A DNA stretch of 64,000 nucleotides from Eumeta japonica (Eukaryota > Arthropoda > Insecta > Lepidoptera > Psychidae). The stretch covers positions 17,717-81,716 of the forward strand of contig BGZK01002071.1 in the NCBI GenBank assembly GCA_005406025.1, in the 5' to 3' direction. Below the pieces are notes generated by a model. The model ran no database searches, was not told where the DNA came from, and saw nothing but the letters and a program-made list of their open reading frames with translations. Both the position numbers and the translations under genes were made by a program. Positions 13,501 to 23,438 of the stretch are shown piece by piece; position 1 is the first letter of the stretch; every line of letters starts with the position of its first letter.

Positions 13501-16500
13501 AGAAAATAACGAATGATCACATTGAGACAAGGGAACGTAAAGATGTATGTTTTTTCGTGCCCCACGCAAAACTGAATAAAGAAAAACGGAACTTTTAGAA
13601 TCACTCGTATGTATATCCATCTGTCGCGGTCAGTTTGCTCTGTTGCTCTACTCAGCCGATTAAGTTGACCTTTGGTACACTTATATATATACGTCTGTGG
13701 CCCAAAGACGGACGTGTAATGAAAATAAATGAGTTTTAAAAAATGAGGGTCACTTTTGGGGTTAAATTAGAAAACTAAAAAAAAGTTCTACAAACTACAC
13801 TTTGTGACATATCAAATGAAAGCGCTTATTGTGGAGGTCTCGAATGGTATCGGTTTCTTTATTTATTTTTGCTCTATCGTAAAAACAGTTATATATAGAT
13901 TAGTGTCAAATTTGGCATGTTTTCGAACACGATTACTAGCGCCATTTTTGCATACAAGTTTTATATTTGCAGGGTTAAAGCCACTGCGGCCGTTGTCAGC
14001 GCTGCTGGATTTGGCAAAGCCGCCACCGACCAGAGGCGTTGCGGTAGAAATTCACTCTACTCCTTTTGGTTGTGAGGTAGTACCTATATACTATTTTTTT
14101 TAAATGATATGATATTCTGTATCCGCCCTTGTTGTCTTCAGATTGGTAACAACGGTCATGAGCTGTTCCCGACCAGTATATTAGACGAGCATTGAATACT
14201 TCAGTTCCAAAACCCTCAATCTCAAATAAAAAACAAAACGTGTGGCACTCGGGGACCGCCGCGGTAAAGCTATTGCATAACATTTTTTATCAACAATTAT
14301 AATTATTTATTTATTTATGCAGTATTTTTTTTCTCTGATATTAATTCAAGTTTTTCATCACTTTCTTCATTAATAAATGCACTTTGTTTATTCATATTTA
14401 AAACACTTTATACACAAATTGTACGCGTATAGCTATTCACCAGCAACTGCTATTCACTGTTGTACATAGGTACACCTATGTATACATATATACCTACATG
14501 TATACTTACGGGGCACAGGCGGTGAGTGTGGCATTATAAAGATATGATAGATACCTATACACCTATATACTTTCTCACAAACAGCTGTTTACCTATTCGT
14601 CCGATTTCGGAGCAGCTCGTCTCGATCCGTGCGAGCTTCGTACAGTCGTACAATATACATACACGTTAAGCGAACCCTCGGCCGAGCTACATGGTTAGGC
14701 GGAGTGGGGGGGTGTTAGGTTTTATTTTCGTTACAGAATTTTTTGATTCGGTCGTCGCGCTCAAAGCCCGCGACAAAAGCTATGCAATAGCTTAAAAGAA
14801 AGTTGTAGGACTGTATGCCTCACCACTGAGATGAATAAAACTTAATACATCATAAAATATGTATTTCGAGAAGAAACAAATTAATGTTATTATTGACAAA
14901 CTATCCTTTTTGTTATAAACTTTTGTTGCCTAATCAATATCTAAATTAACTTCTTTTTTTTATTTTTAAACATAAAATTAATACGCATTATAAGTTGCAT
15001 CATGGCTTCCAGGCTTTTCTGAATGCGGTGACGCGTGGTGCCGTATGCGGCGTGGTTGGAAAAAGGCCTTCTTTGCTATTGACCGATGCGGCCACGGCCC
15101 TGGGCTCCGAGGGTGGACCAGTTTTTTCTGACAAGTAAAATTATCCCAAATTTTAAGTTTATGGACTATTAAAAATAATAAAAATCCTTAAGGTTTAATT
15201 GCTTAAATGGAGTAGTCAATCTGTTACCTCTACATTGATTGGTTATATATGGTCATTACACGCATATTGTACCTCTAGATCAATTTTTTTTTGTAACTTT
15301 CTTCTGTTGAGGCAGATATAATTTGATGAGAACTTAAATTTTTAATTGGATTATTTGTAATGACCGAAAATAGTTATTTTTATTAAGCTATTTATAAAGT
15401 TGTTTGCAAAAATAGCGACTCTGCAAAATTAGAGAACTTTCCGTCTAGTTAATTATTAATACATTAATTTTTATTTATGACAACACTAGTGCTTCCTTGC
15501 ACCCAATTACAATAAATTATATAAACTAGCTATCGAATACTAAATCGTTTTAGTAAAGTATCTTTTTAGGCGTTTAGTAAGGCAAACAATCCATTCAAAA
15601 TATAAATAAAAAATAAAGTCATATAATCACTCTTTGCTTCTTGTTAGTCCTGCAAATACCAAAGTTAGAACATACCTAACTCGTACTTTGCATTTTTTTT
15701 GCATTCGCAGATTTGATAAAATATATCATTTTGCATCCTTTTTTAAAATTATTATACCGAATAAACACAAAATATTATGTTTACGGCTTTTTTTTTTACA
15801 CTTTTCCAGCGAATTGATCGGTATGGTAGTATGCAGCGTTTCTTGGTGGAGGGGAGAATGGGTTGGACTGACGCTAGTGGCACCTTTGATGGTGGTGTTA
15901 GCAAATAAATTAAGGGTGGCCCCACCGTCACAATTAGCGCCTCTCACAAGCGAAAATTTATTTCTTCAACATATATTAAGTAAGTCTACAATGTAGGATA
16001 AAATATAAATATAAATGTAATTTACTTCTAAACAGAATTAGGATTAAGTTGTTTGTTACATATTAACTCTTCCACGTAAAATTAATTTTATTTTCGTATT
16101 GAATATTTGTATATCAACAATTTACGAAGCAGAAGTTATAATTATTATTAACTGTAATTAAAAAAAAAAGAAGCTTTTTGTTATAATTTTTTTGTCGACA
16201 GGTCGCATTGACTCGACAACTGTGTTGGTGCGCTGCGGAGCGTCTTGGGGCACGGGCATTTACATCGGCGGCGGGTTCGTGTTGACCTGCGCACATGTCG
16301 TCAAAAACGTAAGAATTATTAGGCATTTTTTTTAAAAACTATAGAAGAAACTTAAAATTATGTTAATCTACAATAAACTATTATGCGAGAGTGAAACAGA
16401 AACTTTCGCCTTTCTCGCGCCTCTAAAATTATGACACTACGATTCTCTTATATATGACTTCAACTTCAGAGAAGCATACACGTATTGTGCTGAGACTGAA

Positions 16501-19500
16501 ACTAAGATTTATATAATAACTATTAGTGCGATTTCAAAAGGAGACGAGACTGCGGACCATGTTTTTGTCGCGCAAAATATCCCTGAAATCTTTGACTTAG
16601 TGTCAATAGATTGTTTGCACTTTTCAGATTTAAAAAAAAAATGATATACTAAAGAGAAATGATTTAAGGTAAACTATCCAAGTATAGCATAGGTAGCGAT
16701 CTGATGAAGGCTCTTCATTCTTCTATACTGCAATTCCAGGCTCTGTATTTTAAAAAATGGAGCATATACTGATCAAATTAACATCAGCCTAAACGTATCA
16801 CTACAGAGCACTACACAGTTAGTTACCTAAGCTGTTTAACTTATTCATAAATGCACGTCTGAATAAACTAATAGGAACAGATATTTAGGCTGAAATTTTA
16901 TCAAATACCTTGCATACGTTTGAGAAAGAATATAATCGCGAGAATGAAAACGAGTAAGTGGAAGTAATTTAACAATCAGGAAAATATAAATTGAAGTAGA
17001 CTCAAGTAACAGACTAATAAAGCGAATGTGGGTTAGTTAGCAAGGGACTAGAAAGGCTTATATAGGCCAGGTTGGTAGCATACTAAGGAAGGTTCAAATT
17101 TTAAGCGCGCGCAATGTATTAGCTTCTATACGAAACGATAACGAACGTTTTGAAACAAATAAATACACCAAGTCTAGATCTGCGTATGTGAAAATTGTAT
17201 ACCACGTGGAGATCTGTGGAGTACGAATTTATTTTACGTTTTCTTATTTATAGTTAACTAGCTTCCTGCCCGCGGCTTCGCTCCCATGGATATAGAGTGT
17301 ATTTTTTAATCTTTTATAGGCATCGATATTGCTGAAAATTCCAATTTCGTTCCTGCTTATAATTTTGATCCCGATACTGCTCATTTCAGTTCTGTTCTCA
17401 ATTACTCTCATGTTCCTCATAATTCAATTTCGAATAACATTACCGGCTACAGTTCCGATTTGTAAGAAAAGTTTGTAAAAAATCTCTCTTAAAGTCCATC
17501 AGCCCAAAATTAGGCCCAGTAATGTAGAACTAGGAACAAATATCGAAAAACGAAAACAAATAAATAATCTTTAATGTACATTTTCTATAATAACTTATTA
17601 TAATTTTTATTAATTTTTAAGGCAATAAGAAATCCACTCCCTTTTCGAATACACATTGCTGGGATGTTTCCCTCTTTTTCTATCAAATTACCTCAAGACT
17701 ATGTTTAGCGCTTTTTTCATCGCAAATCAAAACAATATAAGTTGTCATTCTTAAGACCGCAAAGCGGCATAGACAATGGTCGTCGAAAGGGAAACATCGG
17801 ACGGCAGCGCTAAATTAAAGGGATGCGCGCGCGCCGGAAACATATAGCGCCGGCAACGCCACGACGCCAGTTTCCTGAAGAAAATCATCTACAACCTTAG
17901 TAATAGATGTTGTGTCTTATATATATCTATTATTAAATCACAGAGTAATGGATACCTAAGGAAGGTTATTAACACGTTGTATGTATAAGGATGGTACATT
18001 ACGCTATAAGCTGTCTTTTGATTATTCATAATTTCTTTTGCTCCCCTAGCACGAGTCTCACTCCGTGTCACTGTATTGCCAAGGTTCACGTGCAACCGCG
18101 AAAGTGAGATACAAGACCCGTGACGATCGCGCCTTTGACCTAGCGCTTATATATTCCAATCTTGAGAGTTGGGGTCATCTCACAAAAGCTCAGTTTGCGA
18201 CTGCTCCCGCCATTGTTGGTTAGTATAACAACGAGAAAGCCTAAATATGAACTAGATTTATTTGATTTTGCTATATAGCTGAACTTTATTTTAGAATTTT
18301 ACCAAAAAGCAGTACGTGATTGTTGTCCACGGTGCATATTTAACTATGTATCGAATATTTGTTTTTATTTATTCCATCATGAATATTTGACACAATGCAC
18401 CTGTAATATATTGAGTCTTTACGTAGAATTTTTTAGACATATTTTGCGATAATTTCTTCTTTGCTAAGGATTATATATCATTATAAAAAAAATAATTTAC
18501 AAAATAAATTTATATGGATTAAGTCGATAGTTAGAAAGTAATACGATTCAACTTGAGCTCTCAACTCTCTGATTTGGGTCATTAGGCGAATCTGTCCTAG
18601 CGGCGGGGTACCCATATTTCAACGAGAATAATTTGGAAGAGTTACGACCAACTATTACAGCTGGACATGTCAATACAGTGTCGCCTTCCATGTTACAAAC
18701 TTCATGCTGCGTTCAATCAGGATTCAGGTACGTACCCAGTTTAAATATACCTAATGCAAGTATTTACATGTGATTTTTCAAGGATATTATTAACACCTTG
18801 AAAGAATGCAGAGTTTTCAAACAATTTGGCGTTTTTTCATTAACGTGTTCACTAATGGTAATATAATGCCATTTCCCCGGTCCTAGCTTTGATCAGGGTG
18901 GAGTGTGATTGTTTTTCAGCGCCCTCAAGTCAGTGCTCTAATTTTTCAAAATAATTTTTTATTGCAAACATCAACACATATTAAGCTTAAATTAAATTAA
19001 GTAACTTTAAGTATCGTAACTCTGTTCTATGTCTTTCCGAAAGCAACATCAAAATTTATTTTTTTGCTAAAAATTGTCTTTTGTAATTGGTTTTTAGCGC
19101 CCCTAGTTACATAGTGCCTAGAGCAATCGCTCCACTCATTCTATCCCTAGGCCGGCGCTGAATGCCATTATTTTGTCCTATAAAACATTGCTAACAATAC
19201 GTTCCTATATTTATTCTCCTTTCTGTAAAATGATCATTTAAATTTAAATACATAAAAAGTTAACAACAAATACCAACTCCGAAATTGTAATATACATTAA
19301 ACTGATTATTTTTTAATTACAGTAGGACTGAAATTAATATAGCTCCCTATTTTAAATTTTTGTAACTTATCTTTCGTCTCTTTTAGTGGCGGTGCCATCT
19401 ATCGGCTGAGGCAATCGCAACCAAACATGACATTAGAAGTAGTAGGTATAATAGTAAGCAACGCTAGGACCAATAAGGAAGCTTGTTACCCTTACATAAA

Positions 19501-21364
19501 TATGGCGGTTCCGGCTCAAGCCTTTGATAAGCAAATCCAAGAATATTTAGAAAATAAAGGTAGTATCATACATCTTTCAAAATATCCTAGTTTATTTCAT
19601 AAGTAAATAATTAAGGTATTCTTTCTCGTAACAGCGACATTAAAATCCAGCTTCAGAAATATTCTTTTCGGCTTAGACGTAAGAGTTAAGCTCCACTTTG
19701 TATTTTTTTTTAATGTTGTTACCTCAGAACTACGTTCTTCTTTAGCAATCATTAAGGCTACTTTTATATAATACTAGGTTCCGCCCGCGGATCCGTTTGC
19801 GTAGATAGAACTAATACCTCGTTTTACATGTGGCACGATTACGATAATCGATTGTGATCCTGATCGCTATCCTGTTCTCTACCCCGATTTTCGATGCCAA
19901 TTTGTATCACTCTCGATTCTGACTCAGGTCTCGATTTAAGAAGATCCCAATTCTGATCCCGCTTTCGATCGCAGTCCCTCTCTCAATTCAAATTCTCTTC
20001 TTATTCCAATTCTAATCACGATCTTGATTTGAATTTTAGTACCACGGTCGATTAAGATCTTGGTCCTGTTGTCGATTTCGAACTCTCCCGGCCTCGCCTC
20101 TCGCTCCTGCTCCTCGTCCCGTTTGCAGTTTCGATTCCGTTTCCGGTCACAGTTCTAATTTGGACGCAAAGCTGGGGCAAATTCCAGTGTCAAAATAAAA
20201 TTCGTGCTATATTACTTGGGAATAGTTTTGCTTTTTATGAATTAAAGAATTTTTAGAATCTGTAACACAAATGTACACATGGAGCCAAAGCAAAGTATTA
20301 ATAGTCTATTTTTCTCAAATAATTTCTAGTTAATAAAGCAAATCTTAACATTGCTTTAGTAGTTGGATTCAATAAAAAAAATACGCAGGCAAATATGCTC
20401 GTTTTCTGTTTCATAAATATTCCTATTTGCGAGTAAAACATATCGCCAGTTTCTTAGCAATTGTATATGGCTTAAAAACGCAAACAAAAAACAACAAAAT
20501 ACACACTCATTTTTATATATTTCATAACCCCACTCCCTCCACCTAATTGTGAAAAACGCTTTTTAAATACAACTTTTCAAAGTCGTACCTAACCTAAGTT
20601 CCATACAAAATTCAACTCATCTAACTCCGACAAAAAGCCAATTACGCTTACAAACAGACACCCATGCACGCACGGACGCTCGTACGCTTGTACGCATGCA
20701 CGCGCATACGCACGCACATGCGCGCGCACATGCTCCCACACGCGCGCGCACACACGTACACGCACACAAACACATGTCAGAAATGAATATGATTACGTGT
20801 CGTGCGATAAGAAATTTCGTTACAAAAGTCCAAACATATTGATGACAACATCTATTTCTAATAAATCTTCGATGTTACGATCAGTGGCGGCGCTAGGCGT
20901 CGGCGACGTCGGCGACCGCCGACGGCCTCGCGCCTGAAGGGGCCTCGCAAACAAAAAAGTTTGTTATTAAAAAGAGGCCTCGCAAAAAGTTTTGCCTACA
21001 AGTTATTAAAAAGAGGCCTCGCAAACCTGATGTCGCCGACGTCCACGAGTGGTGTAGCGCCGCCACTGGTTACGATTAAACCTTGTCTTAACAAAAACGC
21101 TAAATTATGATCTGGAGTAGTTTATAGTGTAAAACACGAGCCACCATTGAAGAACAGAAACGTCTTGAAATGTATTGTTGGTTTTGTATGCAAAAATATT
21201 GTATGAATAATAAACTTACATAAAATTATCCAGTACTTCATTGATATAATTAATCACTGCGCATATACTTCATTACAGACGCAACAAAACTGAAGATGAT
21301 TGAAAATAAAAAAGACATGGTACAGTCACAGTGGAGGTTAATGCCATATCGGTCTAAGATATGA
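4211..21364 (+). CDS. TYSND1: Peroxisomal leader peptide-processing protease (TYSND1-like), 11 exons
   Basis: Spliced model of 11 coding exons: 4211-4502, 6387-6483, 10838-10965, 13973-14076, 15013-15134, 15810-15979, 16202-16308, 18050-18218, 18586-18727, 19387-19559, 21279-21364. All junctions are GT-AG and keep frame, giving 529 codons; human TYSND1 is about 566. The family trims leader peptides from PTS2 cargo and processes beta-oxidation enzymes inside peroxisomes. The C-terminal half is a trypsin-like fold with His336 (LTCAHVV), Asp370 (AFDLAL) and Ser444 (SGFSGG). The N-terminal half carries family-like stretches STPFGCE, SEGGPVF and GEWVGLTL. The protein ends in SKI, close to the SKL peroxisomal signal of the vertebrate enzyme. 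The start is the first in-frame ATG after an acceptor-like CCAG at 4203-4206, so an upstream non-coding exon is likely. Family assignment rests on remembered motifs, not a search. Confidence 0.9.
5602..5750. repeat. 75-bp tandem duplication
   Basis: Two adjacent copies beginning AGTAGTCGGCTTAATTCTAG (5602 and 5677) with a few differences. Lies in intron 1 of the TYSND1-like gene. Confidence 0.8.
6055..6245 (-). repeat. Hexamer-periodic degenerate repeat (GATTCC family)
   Basis: On the minus strand this is a run of GATTTC/GATCCC/GGTCTC-like six-base units. It belongs to the family described at 19840-20165. It is not a coding exon. Confidence 0.55.
6387..6483 (+). CDS. TYSND1: TYSND1-like exon 2
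   Basis: Acceptor TTTTTTCACAG and donor AG|GTTCGT. It encodes about 32 residues including GRICHVWQCPLL. Phase 1 in, phase 2 out. Confidence 0.8.
6484..10837 (+). other. Intron 2 of the TYSND1-like gene
   Basis: 4.35 kb. Holds two GC-rich islands (6925-7570 and 8685-9065) unlike the surrounding AT-rich DNA and without recognisable protein, plus an unidentified minus-strand open frame at 9661-9855. Confidence 0.6.
10838..10965 (+). CDS. TYSND1: TYSND1-like exon 3
   Basis: Found because exon 2 and exon 4 do not join in frame without it. Acceptor CTTCGTTTTCCATTCAG, donor AGAG|GTTAGA. It encodes a hydrophobic stretch ALLSVFVLVDLG that fits the LLRVRLG region of the vertebrate protein. Phase 2 in, phase 1 out. 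Confidence 0.75.
12504..12545. repeat. Perfect 18-bp AT inverted repeat
   Basis: TTTAATAATATTATAATA (12504-12521) is repeated inverted at 12528-12545 with a 6-base loop. Confidence 0.7.
13203..13227. repeat. Interstitial telomere-type repeat (TAACC)5
   Basis: Five perfect TAACC units, the complement of the insect telomere repeat TTAGG. Too short to act as a telomere; located in an intron. Confidence 0.85.
13973..14076 (+). CDS. TYSND1: TYSND1-like exon 4
   Basis: Acceptor TTATATTTGCAG, donor GAG|GTAGTA. It ends with VEIHSTPFGCE, matching the conserved SPFG motif of the family. Phase 1 in, phase 0 out. Confidence 0.85.
15013..15134 (+). CDS. TYSND1: TYSND1-like exon 5
   Basis: Acceptor GGCTTCCAG, donor ACAA|GTAAAA. 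It encodes the conserved block LLLTDAATALGSEGGPVF. Phase 0 in, phase 2 out. Confidence 0.88.
15810..15979 (+). CDS. TYSND1: TYSND1-like exon 6
   Basis: Acceptor TTTTCCAG, donor TTAA|GTAAGT. It contains WWRGEWVGLTLVAPL, matching the KAGEWVGFTL block of vertebrate TYSND1. Phase 2 in, phase 1 out. Confidence 0.88.
16202..16308 (+). CDS. TYSND1: TYSND1-like exon 7, catalytic His
   Basis: Acceptor TTGTCGACAG, donor AAC|GTAAGA. It encodes RCGASWGTGIYIGGGFVLT followed by CAHVV: the start of the trypsin-like domain with catalytic His336. Phase 1 in, phase 0 out. Confidence 0.92.
17268..17465 (+). repeat. CCCGCGGCTTCGCT motif plus hexamer-periodic repeat
   Basis: Starts CTGCCCGCGGCTTCGCTCCC, a sequence I associate with 3' ends of insect LINE/SINE repeats, and continues with degenerate six-base units such as GATCCC and TTCCAA. 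Lies in intron 7 of the TYSND1-like gene. Confidence 0.5.
18050..18218 (+). CDS. TYSND1: TYSND1-like exon 8, catalytic Asp
   Basis: Acceptor TTTTGCTCCCCTAG, donor TTG|GTTAGT. RAFDLALIY carries catalytic Asp370. Phase 0 in, phase 1 out. Confidence 0.9.
18586..18727 (+). CDS. TYSND1: TYSND1-like exon 9
   Basis: Acceptor GGGTCATTAG, donor CAG|GTACGT. It encodes the region up to CCVQSGF, immediately before the catalytic serine, whose codon is split by the intron. Phase 1 in, phase 2 out. Confidence 0.9.
19387..19559 (+). CDS. TYSND1: TYSND1-like exon 10, catalytic Ser
   Basis: Acceptor CGTCTCTTTTAG, donor AAAG|GTAGTA. It completes SGFSGGAIY (Ser444) and continues through VVGIIVSNAR and the conserved INMAVP region. 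Phase 2 in, phase 1 out. Confidence 0.92.
19775..20165 (+). repeat. Largest hexamer-periodic degenerate repeat
   Basis: Begins CCGCCCGCGGATCCG and then runs about 300 bases of six-base units (CGATTC, GATCCC, AATTCT, GTTCTA). Lies in intron 10 of the TYSND1-like gene. Confidence 0.6.
20663..20776. repeat. Alternating purine-pyrimidine tract (CGCACA/CGCGCG)
   Basis: About 110 bases of nearly unbroken alternating purine and pyrimidine, including GCGCGCGCACA blocks. Such sequence favours Z-DNA. Confidence 0.8.
20882..21068. mobile_element. hAT MITE with perfect TIRs and 8-bp target duplication
   Basis: Ends CAGTGGCGGCGCTA (20882-20895) and TAGCGCCGCCACTG (21055-21068) are perfect inverted repeats. 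GTTACGAT flanks both sides (20874-20881 and 21069-21076). The interior has two copies of an AAAAAGAGGCCTCGCAAA unit. CA...TG ends and 8-bp duplication identify the hAT superfamily. Non-coding. Confidence 0.92.
21279..21364 (+). CDS. TYSND1: TYSND1-like exon 11, PTS1-like C-terminus
   Basis: Acceptor CTTCATTACAG. It encodes the last 28 residues, ending WRLMPYRSKI-stop. The terminal SKI fits a PTS1-type peroxisomal targeting signal, as expected for this protease. Confidence 0.9.
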
Positions 21365-21369
21365 ATAAA
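21364..21369 (+). terminator. Candidate poly(A) signal overlapping the TYSND1-like stop codon
   Basis: AATAAA begins on the last base of the TGA stop (21362-21364). If used, the 3' UTR would be only a few tens of bases long. Other AT-rich sites follow, so use is uncertain. Confidence 0.4.
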
Positions 21370-23344
21370 ATATATAGTTTTCTCTAAATGATATCTATGT
21401 GGGTATGTGTATAATATTACAATGAATATATGTTATTTATGATCATGTGTTTTTGTAAAAATGTTTTGTTTTCTGGTTGTTGTTAATAGATGTATTTGAA
21501 GATAAATTTATCGAAAAATTTATAAATTATATTTTTTATACCGCAAAGTGTTGTATCAATTATTATGCTTTATTACACTATGATACCTTTGAGCGAAAAT
21601 ATCTCATTGTTTTGCACATTTTTCTTTTCATGAATCGGTTTTATATGTTTTCACTTTTACTCGAAGAATCTGTAACGCCAATATAGGCAAGCTAATACCT
21701 TGGAGATTCAAGAGTTGGAAGAAAGCATGAGAAGGAAAACGGCAGGAGCGGACGAACAGGAGAAGAGTTTGGTAGGTGAAAAGAAAGAATAAAATGTAGG
21801 TGTTATGTAAGGTTTGAAGGTATAAAGTAGGAGAGAATTGGAAATTAGAGGCAAGCGAACAGTGAGGTGAGATGGAAGAAGGAATAATTTAAGTGAGGAG
21901 GGATGTGGACTGTAAGTGTGAGGGAAAAACTTATATATCAACAAAGAACGTAACATTTCCTTTAAAACTAGATCACGTGGATAGCATCGAAATATGAATA
22001 GGTGTACAAGACTATGGATGCAGTAATAGAGAAATATATATGAATCCACTACCCCATTGACATTTTGATTCTCTGGCGCTTTCAGGAATGCGTTCACATG
22101 AACTAAAATTAAAGATGTTACTTTAAAATCTTAAACCACCACAGCTCTGGAAGGGACATGCTCGTAATTGCAAATCGATTCGAGTATATCATAGAAGCCA
22201 TTATTTTGACAGGAGGTACAAGCAGTAAATTAGTTTTAGTTCCTATAATACCTTTGGCTCCTATGGATTTTTAATTTATATTTCAAAGGTTGCAGTTCGT
22301 GATGTGTTTTTCTATAAGAATTAATAAGATCCAGAGTAAAATTAAAACCAAACATCGTGGATCTATGAAATTAAGTATCCTCTCGTATGTGGGAATTCAC
22401 GGAATGGTTCACTAATTTTAAATCAGCCACATTAATTTCTCATTTAAACAATACTGTCCGAATTAGTATGTATGAGGTTTTTAATTATTAAAGAAAAAAT
22501 TATAACCCGGACACCCGGGTTATAATACCCAGCGGGTACTTCTGCTAGTATTTATATAAATCTATATATTAGTGCATTCTTTCCACAGGAAATGTGACCT
22601 CATCCTATATCTTAGGAAGCCCGACAGCATTTTTATGAGTAGGAAGTATGCAACAGCGTCATTTAGCTAAAATTGGCATTTATAAAAAAATGTTCAATTT
22701 GCAGGTAATCGAGTTGGGTTGGCTAATCGTAATCGCGAATCGTAATTGAGTTGACCAACCACTGAAACGTGCCACGAGACCACACTAATAAATTAAGTGT
22801 TAGTTCCTTGAGATTTATGCGTGTTGGCGGGTTATGATTTGTTTTATATTCTGAGCATAAAAATAGATGGTAATGAGCTCAGTGTTAAAGTCGACCGCTT
22901 GCAACATAAAGGAGACGCGAGTTCTATCGTTGATGTCCTGCATCATTGAATTGTCCATTTTTAAAAGGTTGAAAATATTGATTATTATAACCTACAACCT
23001 TCAACGGCGAAAAAACTTGTTAATATAATAATCATATCAGAAACGTGAAGTTTCCAAGAAACATAGGACTGACTTGGAGAATAAAAAAGAAGACTCATAA
23101 CAAACTGAGGAATAAGGATTATATACAAATAAGACTTAATAATAAATCATATGCCAAGGAGTTAATATATGTATGTGCACATTCTTTAGTCTAGTAGTCA
23201 AAGAAATTTGACAACAAAGACATTTCTTTTATCTTGTCTTATGTCAATAAATATCTCCTTAATGCGAAGTATTAAATAGTTAATGTTATGATTATTTAAT
23301 TAATAAGTATTCTATTTTGATCCAATTTAAATACAAATGAAAAT
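21370..23344. other. Intergenic, TYSND1-like to NME8-like gene
   Basis: 2.0 kb. Holds a purine-rich tract (21715-21930) whose 129-codon minus frame is a composition artefact, a CCGGACACCCGGGTT palindrome near 22507 and no recognisable gene. Confidence 0.6.
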
Positions 23345-23438
23345 ATGGCGAGAAAAGGAGCGGTTGCTATTCAAGAATCATTAGAAACTAACGAGGATTT
23401 CGAAAATTATCTCGACTCTCATTCTCGCGAACTCGTAT
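23345..23438 (+). CDS. NME8: NME8-like exon 1
   Basis: Starts MARKGAVAIQ; donor T|GTTAGT chosen because it joins exon 2 in frame. An ATG seven bases upstream is in another frame and stops after a few codons, so 23345 is preferred as start. Confidence 0.8.

Larger units (their letters stand above)
10966..13972 (+). other. Intron 3 of the TYSND1-like gene
   Basis: 3.0 kb of AT-rich DNA. Contains a perfect AT hairpin (12504-12545), five telomere-type pentamers (13203-13227) and LINE-like debris at 13620-13830 that shares GGGTTAAATTAGAAAA and ATATCAAATG with 5190-5260. Confidence 0.6.

Noticed and set aside
13311..13620. Two overlapping minus-strand open frames of 97 and 71 codons
   Set aside because: They overlap each other in different frames and lie next to LINE-like debris; no conserved motif.
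21708..22097. 129-codon minus-strand open frame
   Set aside because: Complement of a purine-rich low-complexity tract; protein is Leu/Ser/Pro/Phe-biased with no domain.
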